A stretch of DNA of 64,000 nucleotides from Brachycybe producta (lineage: Eukaryota > Arthropoda > Diplopoda > Playtdesmida > Andrognathidae). Made by a program: the position numbers and the translations under genes. Positions 48,365 to 61,600 of this stretch are shown here, one piece after another. The stretch lies in the NCBI GenBank assembly GCA_036925085.1, contig JAUPFP010000125.1, forward strand, positions 124,001-188,000, read 5' to 3'. The notes under the pieces are model-generated. The model was not told where the DNA came from. It saw only the letters and a list, made by a program, of their open reading frames with translations, and made no database searches. Numbering within the stretch: the stretch's first letter is position 1; each line of letters begins with the position of its first letter.

Positions 48365-49435
48365 ACTTAAATTTCAGGTTTTTTGTCGGCATATGGGATC
48401 TTGACCTTATATAAAACATTGAGTTTTCTATTTTCTAATAAAAGTAATTCCAAAAGTCTATTCTAAAATGAAAAAAAAGCTAAAAAGGAGCAGTCCTCCT
48501 TAAAATCATTCCCACATCAAAACAAACGTTTGCAGAATGTTCGGCAAACGTCTGGAATTAATGTGGACGAATTTTCTAACATTTTTGTTAAACTTGTCGT
48601 TTGCAAAAATGATTGCTAGAAATGTCGTCCATACAATAATAATCAATATATGTACAATTTTTTCAATAAACTTGTGTGTGAAACATCATCATCCCTAATG
48701 GAGAAAACGATTTTCATAAATTCCGTGAACAAATTCACAAGTCATTTGCTGAAAGGTTAAAAAAACATTAAAAAAATGTCGTGTTGAATGCGCCAAGCCT
48801 CATGCTCAAATTGGAGGCTTATTTTTAAATGGTTAGTCCTGATTCATACCATGATAATGTAAATTAAGGTAAGCTCGTGACTTTCCATGGGCAAAATACC
48901 GTATTACTTGGTTTATTTGAAAAATGCACTAACAACGCAGTAGAACGCAAATTTAAATTAACCTGCATTAACCTCATGGTCTGAACTAGGCCTTACATAT
49001 AATTATATTTTAACTAAGTTTAATAAATATATTCTTTTTTTCCATTTCACACATTCTTCTACGTGATTTAATCACATTCTTTGCAACAAAAATAAAAGAA
49101 GAAAAAAAAAAAAAAAAAAACGAAAGAAAGCAAAAAAAAAAAGTACAATTTTTCTGCTGAATTCCGAATCTGAAACAAGATATTTATTTTTATCCTCTTA
49201 AAAATTTTAACAGGTTCAAGTGATTAATGATAATATCACGTGATGGAATTTGTATTAAAAAACACAAAGCTGCTGCTGTTGCTGTATTCGTTACACTCAA
49301 ACACATGTGTCAAGCTCTTTAATAATTTAATCATGAGAAAAGTCATCTTGACACAACATGGAAAGTCTAAAAAACCTTGCAAAAGGTTTCCACAGCTAAA
49401 TTACGCTTCATTTATAACATATATATATATATATA

Positions 49436-50081
49436 CAGGGTGGTTCACTAAACGTTTATTTATTGTTCTGATTTCAAAAGCAAGAAAGACTTTGTCTATA
49501 AGGTTTTTCAAAATAGAGGTAAACAAATATCCGCATTCAGAAACTAAAGACTATAATCAATATGTTGCAAAAAAAATCTAGAAAGGTGATTTACTCCACC
49601 TCATAAACAATTCTTTAATAAAGTAGAATTTCCGGATGTGCTTAGTGTTGCCATTTTCTTCTCACATATGAAGCCATAGAAAGCCTCATATAATGAGGCA
49701 CATATGATACAAATATGACAAAAGTCACCATATTGAATTTATTCTTCTAAAAAAAAAACAAGTATGTGGAATACAAGCATGCTTTTTTTTTAGAAGGGCA
49801 GGTATTTCCGGAGGCTACTTTTCTGTTTTCTATACAATTTATAACTTTCTCTTTCATTTTTCAAATACGCCCATTGTCTAGAAATACTATATCAGTTTGA
49901 AAAATGTCAAAATGGGCGATTTTATTTTATTTTAAAATATCTAATCATGAACACTGTTTTACGTATATGCAATCACAACCAATTGATAGGATATAGTAAA
50001 CAAAATCGACCATACTTAAATTATTTAAAGAATATTTTTTTCTAGATTAAAGTGTAAATACATTTGTTTGGAAACAGCCTG
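49436..50081. mobile_element. Mariner-like non-autonomous element with CAGGGTGGTTCAC termini
   Basis: Starts CAGGGTGGTTCACTAAACG after TA and ends with GGAAACAGCCTG before TA. The ends are imperfect inverted repeats, related at the tip to those at 6280-7181. Length 646 bp. The 113-residue plus frame at 49240-49581 runs across the left boundary and has no recognisable transposase motif. Confidence 0.55.
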
Positions 50082-50209
50082 TATATTACTTTTTGTATAT
50101 TATGCAACAGATATTATTTGCGTTGCTTAAAATTATAATAAAATACAAATTTACAGGTAAAATTCTGAAGTTTTCACTCGTATGTACACAATTTCAAATA
50201 GATCCACAC

Positions 50210-50416
50210 ACAGGCATTTAGAAATCGGGACAAACAGAAGTTGGCTCCGCCCTTTTTATGGCGACTGGCAACTTCTAATTGGTTTGTTATGTGGTTCGAC
50301 GTTGAAAAGGGGCGGAGCACGTGACGTCAGACTACATAACCAACCAATTAGAAGTTGTCAGTCGTCATAAAAAGGGCGGAGCCAACTTCTGTTTGTCCCG
50401 ATTTCAAATTGCCTGT
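50210..50416. mobile_element. ACAGGCA-type MITE
   Basis: ACAGGCATTTAGAAATCGGG at the left, CCCGATTTCAAATTGCCTGT at the right, 207 bp, TGACGTCA at 50322-50329. The left flank ATCCACAC and, one base after the right end, GTCCACAC suggest an 8-bp duplication. The 62-residue frame across it is an artefact. Confidence 0.8.
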
Positions 50417-51577
50417 GGTCCACACAACTTTTGCCAGGTGCGTTCTTGTCATTGAAGAGAGGTTAAACGTCACCACTTAGCCAGCTAGAAGTGGTCCTCC
50501 GTATAATAAGCCCCCATTGTAAAGTTGTAAACAGATAACTGTGCATACTAATTTTTGTCTAATGCTACTTCTGTATGTCCAATCCTTTTTTTTGCAGTCC
50601 CTCTATAACCCTATAACGAATTCCATGATTGATATGGGAGCTCAATCCAGTTTATACCTGCAGAAAAAGAGCACGTGACACGAGTACTCAATGGCTCATT
50701 ATACTTTAGGCCTATATTATTAAGAGCCTCACACACAAAAGGATCTAAAAGAAAACATTGTCTGTGTTCAGAATACACGCATCTTAGAAGAAGAAGAAGA
50801 GAACTAAAAACAAAGGTGGATTCACACTTACAAACAAATCCATTCGTATTTAATTATACGTATAATTAGTACTATACTACACTATGGGTGCATTCGGAAA
50901 CTAACAAAAGGGTGTACCTATTATGTGTAAAACAAAATAATGTGTGTGAGAGAACACAGTCAGCTGCTCCATTTATCTTTCTCAAAAAAGAAAGCATCTA
51001 TTATCCACATACTTGCTTTCTCGAGAAGATTAAATTAAATATGGAGCCATTGGGCCAAAAAGTAAAGAATGTGTATATGTAGATGTTATGTTTGCATCAT
51101 GGCCTCTCCTCCAATAAGATTTTCTATGGCCTCATATTTGAGAGCAAAAAAAATTGCAAAATACAGCACATCCGGAAATTCTTTTCTTTTCTTTTCTTTT
51201 TTTTAAGAAATTGTCTAACGAAGGGTGCAATTATCTATCTAGATTCTTTAGAGCTCAAAGACATAGTCTTTTCTTTCCGATTTTGCACCCAACATCTTTT
51301 TTTGTGCACGAAGTTTTTTTTCTGTCTCCTGATTTTAATTAAGATTCAAATTTGCATTTTTTTTTGTTGCAAATTTATAATCTCAACTCTGAATAATTTT
51401 CTATAAACTAAACAAAATTTTATTTAAAGGTTCAAGTAACTTACGGTCTTATTCTTAATTATTCTTAAGTAAAAAAAAATAGTGCCAACTAAACTCATCA
51501 ACTTTTACATCAAACTTTCCATCGTTCGTGAGTATGGCACTTCGTTGACTTAAATATTATTATTAGAAATACGACCA

Positions 51578-52111
51578 TTAAAGGTGGCTTAATAGATATT
51601 TATTTTCTTTTTGTTCCATCTTCCGGCGTCACTGCAGCTGCTAATGCTATGCTCCATAGACGATTTTAGAAAATGTGGATGCAAAAAAGTCAGGTGAACA
51701 GTTTTTCGGAAACACTATTATGGAAAAATTCAAATTGTTTTCAAAACTAGAATGGTAAAAGATTATGTTAAAAGTGTTTTATAGTAATATTTTAAAAAAT
51801 AAACATTTTAGAGCAGTTTGAAAATGACCCGTTTTATTGGATTTTATTAAATTTCAAACTGTCATAAAAGAGTTATTTTTAAAAATATCATCATGACAAA
51901 ACTTTTAGCATTACCATCAACTAGTGTAGTTTCTCAAACATTTTGAATGTTTCCGTAATGTATCTCCTGAAAAACGTTAGCTTGAAAAATATAAATTTTC
52001 TCAGAACCGCTGGTGAGAGAACAACCCTCCTATAGACCATATTAGCCCACACAGGCGCACTATTTGGAGAGACAGACGAAAACAAAATAAATATCTATTC
52101 AGCCACCTTAA
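51578..52111. mobile_element. TTAA-ended foldback element, TTAAGGTGG family, copy 2
   Basis: Left end TTAAAGGTGGCTTAATAGAT and right end ATCTATTCAGCCACCTTAA. The interior arms include GCTAATGCTATGCTCCATAG, the CAGGTGAACAGTTTTTCGG stretch and the AAAACTAGAATGGTAA core. 534 bp, no coding frame. Confidence 0.6.
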
Positions 52112-52824
52112 TCTAAAAAAATGAATGAATCTCATTTATGTTTCACCTCAAAATAGGTTTGTTGTATTCATGTTTGAAATTTTTCATAGTGTGAACCAAC
52201 CTTAAGACAAATTTCAGTATAAAAGTAACATTTTTTTTTTTGGTTTCTTTCTTTATCTCCTCCCATTGGGTCATCATAGATTTAAATTTCTTTTCTTGGT
52301 TGTGTTTCTTGAGCTTAAACATACTTATAATACAACATTCCCATTTTTTTGTTCTCTTTTTCTTTTAGGTCGGAAGTTTGCTTCATTGTCTCAACTAATA
52401 TGAAGCGTGCATAGGATTTCTTATTAGAAAACTTTTTGCTTTAAAAATATTGAGAAGAAGGTTCATTTTGTACACAGAACGACAACCTTTTTTTTTTACA
52501 CAAAGTTCCCCATTAATTTTTTTGTTGCTAACTCTTCTTGTTATTCGTACATTTAATTAAACCTTCACTTGTAAAAATGATTTCATGAGATGAAAATAGC
52601 TTTTCCTTGTATAATGTGATATCAAACAAAAGTCGATTTCTTAGCTTTAGCTGAAAACGACTATAAAACTTTGGTCATTCTATGTTTCATGAGCAACACT
52701 AATGAGAAATTGAAAGTGAATTAGAAACTAGACCAGTAGCTGAATCACTTAATAGTATTTTAATGTTGATATCATTCAAAATACACTTTTTCTAAGAAAA
52801 AAATTAAAATAAAATATCGTCTGC

Positions 52825-53334
52825 TTAAGGCGGCTTTATAGATATTTATTTTGTCTTTGTATCCATGGTCGGCATACCACTGCAGTAGCTAATGCTATGC
52901 TCCATGGAAGTTTTTGTAAAATTCAGAAGCACGCAAACGTTTTTTTTAAACAACATAATGCAATAATTCAAATTGTTTTCAAAACTAGAATAGTTAAGAT
53001 TATGTTAAAATTTGTCCATGGCAATATCTTAAGAAATAAACATTTTCTAGTTGTTTGAAAATGATCCAGGTTTTGGATTATCTATTAAAATGCCTTTTTA
53101 TTTCAAACTGTCTTAAAAAGTTTATTTTTAAAGATATCATGAAAAAAACTTGAGACATTAATTACTACCAACAATTTTAGTTTCTAAAACACTAAACATT
53201 TTTCTGATGTTTTTAGTGAAAAACGTTCTCAAAACCGCAGGTGGACGAAGAGACATCCTATAGAACAAAATAGCCACGCCGGCGCGCCATCTGGGAGGCT
53301 AAAAACAAAATAAATATTTATAAAGCCACCTTAA
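52825..53334. mobile_element. TTAA-ended foldback element, TTAAGGTGG family, copy 3
   Basis: Left end TTAAGGCGGCTTTATAGATA and right end TATTTATAAAGCCACCTTAA, giving long inverted ends. It shares GCTAATGCTATGCTCCATGG with copy 2. A further half copy follows at about 53440-53735, ending in CTAAATAAATATCTATA. Confidence 0.62.
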
Positions 53335-53795
53335 AGTTTAAAAGATATATCAACATTAAATTACTCATGATTGACCTTTCTAGTTTCTAAAACACTTTGA
53401 AGTTTTTCTTAATTTTGATACCTGAATTTAAAAGTGTTTTAGAAACTGGAATAGTTGGTGATAAATTGATAATGTTAAAGTTTTTTCATGATGATTATCT
53501 TTCAAAATAAACTTTTTATGACAGTTTTTTCAAACTGAACTATATATTAAATTGTTTATTTTTTTTAAGATATTGCCATGAAAAAACTTAAAATTATAGT
53601 TTGAATTTTTTCATAATGTTGTTTCTAAAAAAAAAAACGTTCGCTTGACGTTTTTGCATCCAAATTTGACAAAAAACGTCTATGAAGCATAGCATTATCC
53701 ACTGCATTTGCTAAATAAATATCTATATCATTATTGAAACAGAATAACCACTGTTCCTCCTCCAATAGCATAATTTACAATGCCTACCATATAAA

Positions 53796-53974
53796 CTCAG
53801 TCAACTTTTCGTTTGCCCCGCCCTTTTATGAGCGTCATCAATTTCTAATTGGTTTGTTACTTGGTTTGATGTCACATGCCCCGCCTTTTACAATTTCTAA
53901 TTGATTGATATTTGGTCTGAAGCTCATAAAAGGGCGGGGCAAACGAAAAGTTTGCGCTGGGCACACTTGCCTGT
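53796..53974. mobile_element. ACAGGCA-type MITE, left end shortened
   Basis: The right end is GCGCTGGGCACACTTGCCTG T. The left end begins CTCAGTCAACTTTTCGTTTG and lacks part of the terminal repeat. CATATAAA flanks both sides (53788-53795 and 53975-53982), a perfect 8-bp duplication. It has GCCCCGCCCTTTTATGA arms and lacks the intact TGACGTCA. Confidence 0.75.
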
Positions 53975-55683
53975 CATATAAACTATCTTAATTCAAAAAT
54001 CTTCATCCAAACTTCAAAAATCTCATCGTAAATACTATAAAAATCAACAAAAATGTTACTTTTAAATTTTTTAATAGATTTCTCAACTTATCTCCATCAT
54101 CGATTCTTTCTCTCTCGCACTTTTTTTTTCTTCACTCCCCATCCTCTCTGTCGTATTCCCGCTTTCTTTCTCTATCTCCCCCTCTTTCTCTCTCTCTCAC
54201 TCTTAATATTTGGTTGAATTGTGTATAAATAAGCAAGTGATGATTTTATTCATCATCTATCACAGTAACGAAGATGATACCCAAGAGACCATTTTTTCAA
54301 AGAGAAAAATATGGAAGGAATTTCACACACTCAAAATACAAAGATCACTTAACATCATCTAGGAATAGGAAGAATGTAACTTATGGTGTGTGTGGGAGTA
54401 AGAGAAAACCTCTCTAGAGCCACCAAGAGTACAAAATAGAAAGAAAGAAAGAGAAAAACGACGCAATGAAGGAGAACGACTTTCTCTCTCACTCTCTCTC
54501 TCTTATGAATTACGGCTATAAATTTCACTTACGCAACACTTGAAACCCAAGTGCTGTAATTATTCCGGATATCCAAGTCCAGAATAGCGTAAATCTTATT
54601 CAAAGCCCCTCCTCCTCCTCGCGTTGCTTCTCCACACACTGTCTAAAGAACAAAATCCTCCCTAACATGAACTTCCGATATGACAGGAACAAAAAAAAGA
54701 CATTCCAAAGAAAAAGATTCATTAAAACATAGTATATTTCTAAAAAAAATGTATTGACAATATACACACACCTGAGCTTATAAAAGTCTCAAACTTTTTT
54801 TGTAATGTCAACGTAGGAGTTCATACAAGTATATATTTTTGAACATAAGTAGGAATCAGCACAATCGTTTACAAATTATAGAACATTATTTTTTTTGTAA
54901 ATTGTAATGTTCTTTTGTGTTTTCTCTGGGTGCATTTGAGAACTCCTAGTTTGGTTTTCATAGATGGGAAAGCATTGAATTCTAGGAACTGTCAGCAGCA
55001 CTTAACATCTTTCATAGAAGCAGAAAGATAACTTCAGCTGAAACTATTTATCTTCAGTTTTAATCATAAAGCAAAAGCTGCAACTGAAACATTTTTATTT
55101 GTAGCTTTCCTGTAAATGCAAAAACTGCAAAGCTAAAGACAATGTGTTTTCCATATTCAGCTCAACTTTTGGTCTTAACAACTTGTTTTTGTTTCCATCA
55201 ATTATCATGTATTTCCCATGATGCATCTTAACCCAACTTCCAATTTCAATTACTCCAATAGCAATCATCTGCTACTCTTTGTAATCATTTTATGAGGTCG
55301 TACTTGATTCATGCGTCTTACTACAGGAGTGACTGGGATCTATTGAAAATAAACTGCCCAGACATTTACAAACAATATTACAATAATCATATGCTGTAAG
55401 TCCTGTTTAGTCCTAAAATGCATTTTTATGTCTTTCAATGAACAGAACTCTGAAAAAAAAAACCTTCTGAAAATTACTATTACTCTTATGTAATTCAGCG
55501 CCATCTATACAACAAATTGTGACTTTTTTCTCTTGTTTTCCGTTATGTATTTTTAGATTTCTATTCCAATTTTCAGAGTTTTCTGAAATAATGTTTTCAA
55601 TATTATTTCAGAGTTTTTGTATTTTACACTGAAATAATAGTTTTTAGATAATACTTTGACCTTGATTCAGTTTTCCATCATAC

Positions 55684-56100
55684 TAGAGACCTACATAAAG
55701 TCCATGGGCTGGGCTGGGCCTGGGCTGGAATTTTTATGTTAAAGGCCCATGGGCCTGGCGGGTTTTCATGGGGTTCTTTATAAATGTATTGAACTGAACC
55801 ACATATATTATTTCACATATTAATAAAAGTATAACATATTCCTCACTGACCAATCAATAAAATAAACATTAAAGCCATTAATGGGGCAGTTTCTTGTGTT
55901 TCTGTGAACCATTTAGTGTGGAAATTAGAGACCTACACAAAGCCCATGAGATGGTGGGCTTTTGGGCTAGGCTGGGCTTGGATCAGCATATTTATGTTAA
56001 AGGCCCATGGGCCTAGCAGGCTTCGTGGGCCTGGTGGGCTTCGTGGGCCTTATAGGCTTGGTGGGCTGGGCTTCAAATTTTTACTCAATGTAGGTCTCTA
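55684..56100. mobile_element. hAT-like element with internal GGGCCTGG repeats
   Basis: Starts TAGAGACCTACATAAAGTCC and ends TCAATGTAGGTCTCTA. CATCATAC (55676-55683) and CATCATAA (56101-56108) flank it, 7 of 8. A second internal left end, TAGAGACCTACACAAAGCCC, occurs at 55927. The interior repeats GGGCCTGGTGGGCTT-like words and is GC-rich, unlike the surroundings. The 79-residue frame at 55904-56143 comes from these words. Confidence 0.75.
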
Positions 56101-56637
56101 CATCATAACATTGGCAGCCTATTATAATTATTCAATTTATTAAGTGGAACTTATGCTTTCAGATGTTTTGTTTTTGTGAGATCTTTTTATCAAGCTCTTG
56201 AAAGGCCTTAAGAGAAGTGAACGTCATATCAAACTAATTAGTATTACTAATTATTTATTTAATTAGTACCTATTTAAGTAGTGATCATATATAATTCACT
56301 ATTATCTACTAACATGATATACTCTTGACAGAAGGCTTTTTCTTGTACTAAGTCAAGTTCAAGTAAACTGTGCAGGGCATTATATTTGGGTAGAGAGGTG
56401 AAGACTTAACAAAATTAAGGAAGATTTTTGCATACTCCTGAAAATGTTTATTGTGTGAACGTTTTGGTAACTTCTCTCTCAACCGCCAACGAATAGTAGG
56501 TCTCCATAAAAATAGCTGAAATAAAAATCTAAACCTCAGTTAGGTGACAGTAAAAACGTCCCACCCGCTGCTCACCCTTCTAATCCATTTTAAGAAGAGA
56601 AAGAGAGAGAAAAAAAATCACAAAGTCAACTTCAAAA

Positions 56638-56638
<1 letters not shown>

Positions 56639-56684
<46 letters not shown>
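56639..56684. repeat. (TA)n(CA)n microsatellite
   Basis: TA run followed by CACACACACA. The flanking sequence ATCACAAAGTCAACTT and its complement AAGTTGACTTTGTGAT (about 56618-56633 and 56692-56709) form an inverted pair around it. Confidence 0.85.
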
Positions 56685-57231
56685 ATTTTTCTAAGTTGAC
56701 TTTGTGATTTTTTATATATATATATCTATCTACCCAACCTCTTGACACAGACATTTTTCGAGTCTCGACACCATCAAAATATAATTCTCCACCATAATTG
56801 GCTAATAAACAAACCCCAAATTGGTCGTTTTTATACTGCATAGGAACTGTTACGAAATGGGACTTTCAATTCTCTCTCTTAAGTTAACTCAAGATGGTGC
56901 TCTTAAAAAAACCAAGATGCATTTATTTGCCTTCTTGCTTTTTATTTGAATTACATTCCAAATACCCCCTTCACCCCTCAATACTTATCCCTTCTTCTCC
57001 CTTAAAAAAATCAGTATTTCATCACTAAAACCACAAACACTTAAACAGACATGAATATTTAATCATATCAGAAAATTGATAGTAAAAAATATGTATTAAA
57101 TTATTTATGAACATAAAAAAGAAAGTGAACTGTGCAAAAAAAAACACTTTGTCAATAAATGATCGAAAGAGAAAAAGAATTAAAGAAAGCACCAAAAAAT
57201 ATCCAATCACTCGTTGGTAATAATCACTTAC

Positions 57232-57368
57232 CCTGTGTTTGTCCACATGAAGAATCCTCAGGTTAGGATCAAATAAAAGTTTATTTGGATCAACATTGAT
57301 GGGAGACTGCCTTCTACCTTTGTTACAAAGACTCCATTTGGGGTTAACCAATCCCCAGAATGTTGGAC
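57232..57368 (-). CDS. CARPB: CA10/CA11-type carbonic anhydrase-related protein, internal exon (N-terminal part of CA domain)
   Basis: Internal exon of 137 bp. The acceptor AG is at 57369-57370 after a T-rich tract, and the donor is GTAAGT at 57231-57226. It enters in phase 1 (last two bases of a Gly codon) and leaves in phase 0. The peptide includes GPTFWGLVNPKW, then SLCNKGRRQSPINV, then LLFDPNLRILHVDKHR. The FWGLxNxxWxLCxxGrRQSPxNV block is the start of the alpha-CA domain in CA10/CA11 and insect CARPB, extracellular or secreted proteins without CO2 hydratase activity. The RQSPINV segment is shared by all alpha-CAs. The exon ends just before the V-S-G that opens the next exon, 37 kb downstream. 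The preceding exon, which should carry the signal peptide and the WW motif of the family, was not found up to 64000. The family assignment is secure. The CARPB name rests on recalled arthropod sequences. Confidence 0.95.
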
Positions 57369-58426
57369 CTACAATAGAATTTTGAAAATTAAAAAAAATA
57401 ATTATTATTAAATGCAGATAAGAGTTTCGCTTATCATCAGTAAAGCTTTTCAGCAACCGGTATTGTACCCAGTCAGTTTCAGCTAAAATAAAACATCTCA
57501 ACTATTCAGTTCACATGAAATTGATTCTAATCACCGAACAAGAATTTATTTTAACAAACGAAGTCGATATCATGTGGCCTTCACTTCAAGTTATCGAGAC
57601 AATTTTTGACTAAACCTGAATTGAAATACAAAAATTGAAAAATTTGAAACTTGTCATAAAACGTCTATTTTTTTTTTAAAGATAACATGATTCGATTACT
57701 CTTCTAGTTTGTAAAACACTTTCAATCTCTCCTTAACGTTGTTTCTGAAATCCAGAATAACCAGAGTTTTATTCTAAAGATTACAGTAAATTGTATATGA
57801 GGCTCTGTCTAGTTCACACAACTACATAATGTGTCCAATCTATAAGGCGCACAAAGGTCATGAAGGACCATCCGACCCATAAAACCTACTTACTTTTAAG
57901 AACATATTAAGGATTTTTTTAAAAATAAAACTTAAGTTTTTTTTTCCTGATTTAATATTAATAATTTGTTCAGTTAAAATATGTGACAACCTGTATTGTG
58001 CCACTTTGTAAAAACACGAGCCTTGGAGTCCAGTGCCCCAATTCCTCCCACTACCCTCCCTTCCTTTCGTTGAAGGGAACCTAAACGAAAAGCTAATATC
58101 CTGATCGATTCATAAATCGGCAAATGGATACCAATTGAGACAGTCTCTTGGAAGTGAGTGCCCCGTGCAGGTGTACAACAGGCTCAAGGTGTAAAAGCCC
58201 GTGCCTCGATCAACTCGTGGTCCATTTACTGATTTACAAAACTGAAACTACTCACGTCAAATGGTCCCACAGGCAACGCAATGCCATCTTCATTTTTATT
58301 TTACACTTTAATGTATTCATTTGGATGGCAATACATTAAAGTAAATACTGTACATCGTTCAACCATCATTTGTCACGCGTGTCATTTTTTCTCTTCACAA
58401 CTGTAAGTCTACAGAATCTATGAGAA

Positions 58427-58632
58427 ACATGCATTTAGAAATCGGGAAAAACACAAGTTGGCTCCGCCCTTTTTATGACGACCGGGAACTTCGAATTGGT
58501 TTGTTGTGTGATTCGACGTTGAAAAGGGCGGAGCATGTGACGTCAGACTACATAACCAACCAATTAGAAGTTGCCAGTCGTCATAAAAAGGGCGGAGCCA
58601 ACTTGTGTTTTTCCCGATTTCTAAATGCCTGT
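58427..58632. mobile_element. ACAGGCA-type MITE
   Basis: Left end ACATGCATTTAGAAATCGGG (one change from the family end) and right end CCCGATTTCTAAATGCCTGT, 206 bp. TGACGTCA at 58538-58545. TCTATGAG (58417-58424) and TCTCTGAG (58633-58640) flank it as a 7 of 8 duplication, with two extra bases at the left. The 99-residue frame is repeat-derived. Confidence 0.8.
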
Positions 58633-61600
58633 TCTCTGAGAGAACGGTCCTCTAGCAACAAAATAGAATCAGGTTCTAGAAACAACAATCTCCCCAAATC
58701 CAAGGCGGTTCAAGCCTGAAATAAAGAGAATTCTAACCTGAGTCCCATAACAAGGGCTCTCTCTACACTGTTAAAGATTCTCTTATTTTTTTCTTTCTTA
58801 TGTTCTCGAGACAGTGTAATTGATTCTTAGAAGAAGAAAAAATATAGTAAAAATGTTATGAAAAGGATAAAAGAAATAATTATATTTTCAATAACAAAAA
58901 TCGTTATGTAGATGTTTTTTTTTTGTTCATTCTCTTCCATCTGGCTATGAATATGAAAAATGAGGAACTTGATCTTGTTTTCAATTAAACCACTAATTAA
59001 CTTGTGTATGTATAGAATTTGCATGAATGACTGAGGAAGAGGAACTTATACAAAAATGTAGACACTGGTTTAGACAGGACAAGAGAAGAAGAAAAAAAAA
59101 CTAATTAAACATAGAAGTAATTATATGGTAACTCAGCAACAAGAGATCACATCTCAGGTAATAATAATAATAACATAAGACTAATCTAATGGAGTTAGAC
59201 GAGATAAAAAAATACGAGAAAAAACTACCTCAGACTTTACAAACATTCCAAAGTAGAATTAATCGACTATATAGAAATTATTAATGACAATTTTTTTTTT
59301 TTGGCAAATTGTCAGGCAAAAAAAAAAATTAACATTGTAAGACATATTCAAATTACAAAAAAATATAATTATAAGGTAATTTCCGTACTGTTTGTATTTA
59401 TTTTATCACTAAAGTGAAAAATAACTTATTGTGCACAATTACTAGACCAAACGCAAAACCAATAAATTCTGAACAAAACCTACACAATTATTATTGCGTT
59501 TAAGGCAATGTGCAGAAATGTATTAAAATATACAAGTCAATTAAGAATTAACATATCAAATATCAATTTTCATTTTCCTGGAGAATTGAAAGTTTTCCAA
59601 TTAAAATTTGGTTAAAGTATCAAGAGTGAAAAATATGTCCGTAGACTCCGTACTGCAATTCAAAAGAATTGTGAAGCGCAAGACTACGTTGAACCTACAA
59701 ATAAAACTACATACTTTAAATTCCCAATACTGCGGTTCCATTAGCAACGCTTTGCAAGAATATTGTGGCCGAATTCGTTGCTAGCGGAACCATCACATCT
59801 GCTAGTTTTCAAAAATGTGTCTATCAGCTTAACTGTAGAGAATACTGGATATATAACGTATCTACAGTATATATATATATAATACTGAAGAGTGCATATG
59901 TGTAGTAGATGTTTCATGGTAGAGTAGCCATCAAGTAGACGCCCACTTTCAGTTAGACAAATGGAGAGGACCATCCGGAAGATCGCCTGGATATGGTCCA
60001 AAACAGGCATTACTCATCGAAAATGAAGACATTCTTGTTTTGCAAACTTCACTGGTAATGTATGGCACTCAAAATATAAATGCAACTAACTGCATATAAA
60101 ACACTAATGACAACATGAAGATTGGCATATTGTTTTAGGCATTCTGCACATTGCAAAAATTGCTATTATTTGTGCAGATTTACTATCGAATTGGTGAGTT
60201 TTTGCACAATGATTGCTGCAGCTTTCTTTTTAAGAAAACATTGGTAGTTGCAAAGCTTCGCTTTAAATTCTAAGACAGCGAGTACGATAGTCTAACTTTA
60301 AGACAAAAAAAAAACTTAGGACTTCAGCTTTCATATTTTAGTATAGCACTTGTGATTGTCACGAGATTGTTTCATTGTAAATTGTAATAGAAGCAAAATT
60401 GTTCTCCAACAGACATCACTTAAAATAAATGATGCAATTGGGGATAAATAAAACTTAAAAAAGATAAACGAAAAGCATTTTCAAGAGATCCACATCTTGA
60501 TTATAATCTATGTAGCAATTGTGACAAAAAAGTTAGTTTTCTTTTAAGACAAATAGCCCCCCCCCCTAATACAATTACAAAAACCACATTTTGATAATAA
60601 ATTTAACACGAAAAAAACATAAAAACAAACTAAATGTCGTTTTCAAATGATTTTTTTAAACTTAAAATAGTAAAATAGCATCAAATGAAATATATTCGTA
60701 GTTAGAAAGAAGATTAGAAATTTAAAAGTGAGGGGGTTGGGGATATGATAGAAAATAGAGAGAGAGAAAAAAAAAACCAAACCTGAAAAGTATCACTGAG
60801 AGTTTTTGTAAGCAACGTAACAAATGATGTTGCAATGATACTAAACTTGTTTAGATATCGTTTCTACTTTAAGTATGTATTTGCAACCAAAAAAAAAACC
60901 CCAACCACTAAATCTAAATTATCATTTTGGCAATCTAAGAAAAGCAATACCACTATTAAGGCACAAACCATAAATAACCGCAAAAGCGAGATAAGACAGG
61001 GTAATTACGACTTCAAGATGGTCCCCACAAAAGCAATTATTCTTTAGTAAATATTTCCGAAACTTTTAAGATACAATGTTGAGACACACGTGTGTCTAAG
61101 AAATCTTAAATGATGGCAAAATTTGAATAAATAAATAAAAACTTTTTCAAGTTAACAGCATCTTAAACTATTAACGCCCTTTGAAACTCTTGTTATGCTG
61201 TCTTTTAAAAGAAAAGTTAAAAGAAACTTCAAAGTGTTTTAGACACTAGAAGGGTAACTCAATTTTTTAATTGTATTTTTAGTGATTCAGCTACCTTTCT
61301 AGTTTGTAAAACACTTTCAAGTTTAGAGAGCTTCTTAGTTTTGAGAGACTCAAGAGGCTACACAGTTTCGAGAGGCTTTCAGGGGCCTTCCAGTTTAGAG
61401 GAAGTTCTGGGAACTCTCGCAGTGCAGTTTCAAGGACATCCTTGAGCCTTCATAATTTCTGAGACGTTCCTGTCAGCTTGCTTATCCAGTAACTTTTTTA
61501 TTTTTCAATTAATATTGTTCAAATTTTGTACACATATATTTGATTATGTTATTAGTAACAAGGTAAAACCACAAACGTGTAGGGTGTTATGATTTTCGAA

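Larger units (their letters stand above)
20210..57231 (-). other. Large CARP intron (37.0 kb)
   Basis: Phase-0 intron between consensus GTAAGT and TTTTTTAG sites, 37,022 bp. It carries three LTR-type fossils, several hAT-like elements with target-site duplications, TTAA-ended foldbacks, microsatellites, G tracts and the purine minisatellite at 35975-36152. The only exon-like stretch noticed is 32073-32273. Segments without an annotated repeat, for example 33000-34000, 39600-40950, 44750-44850 and 54000-55600, show AT-rich sequence with homopolymer runs and no recognisable gene. Confidence 0.85.

Noticed and set aside
56745-56835. Minus-strand peptide containing YKNDQFGVCLLANYGGEL with an AG before it, resembling the CA10 YKND segment
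   Set aside because: The YKND segment of CA10 belongs after the 2.4-kb exon, so the order is wrong. The similarity ends after four residues, and the frame runs into a microsatellite.
57025-57231. Extension of the CARP open frame past the GTAAGT donor
   Set aside because: The sequence after HRV becomes Phe/Leu/Ile-rich without homology, while the next exon continues the CA domain exactly at V-S-G; this is read-through into intron.
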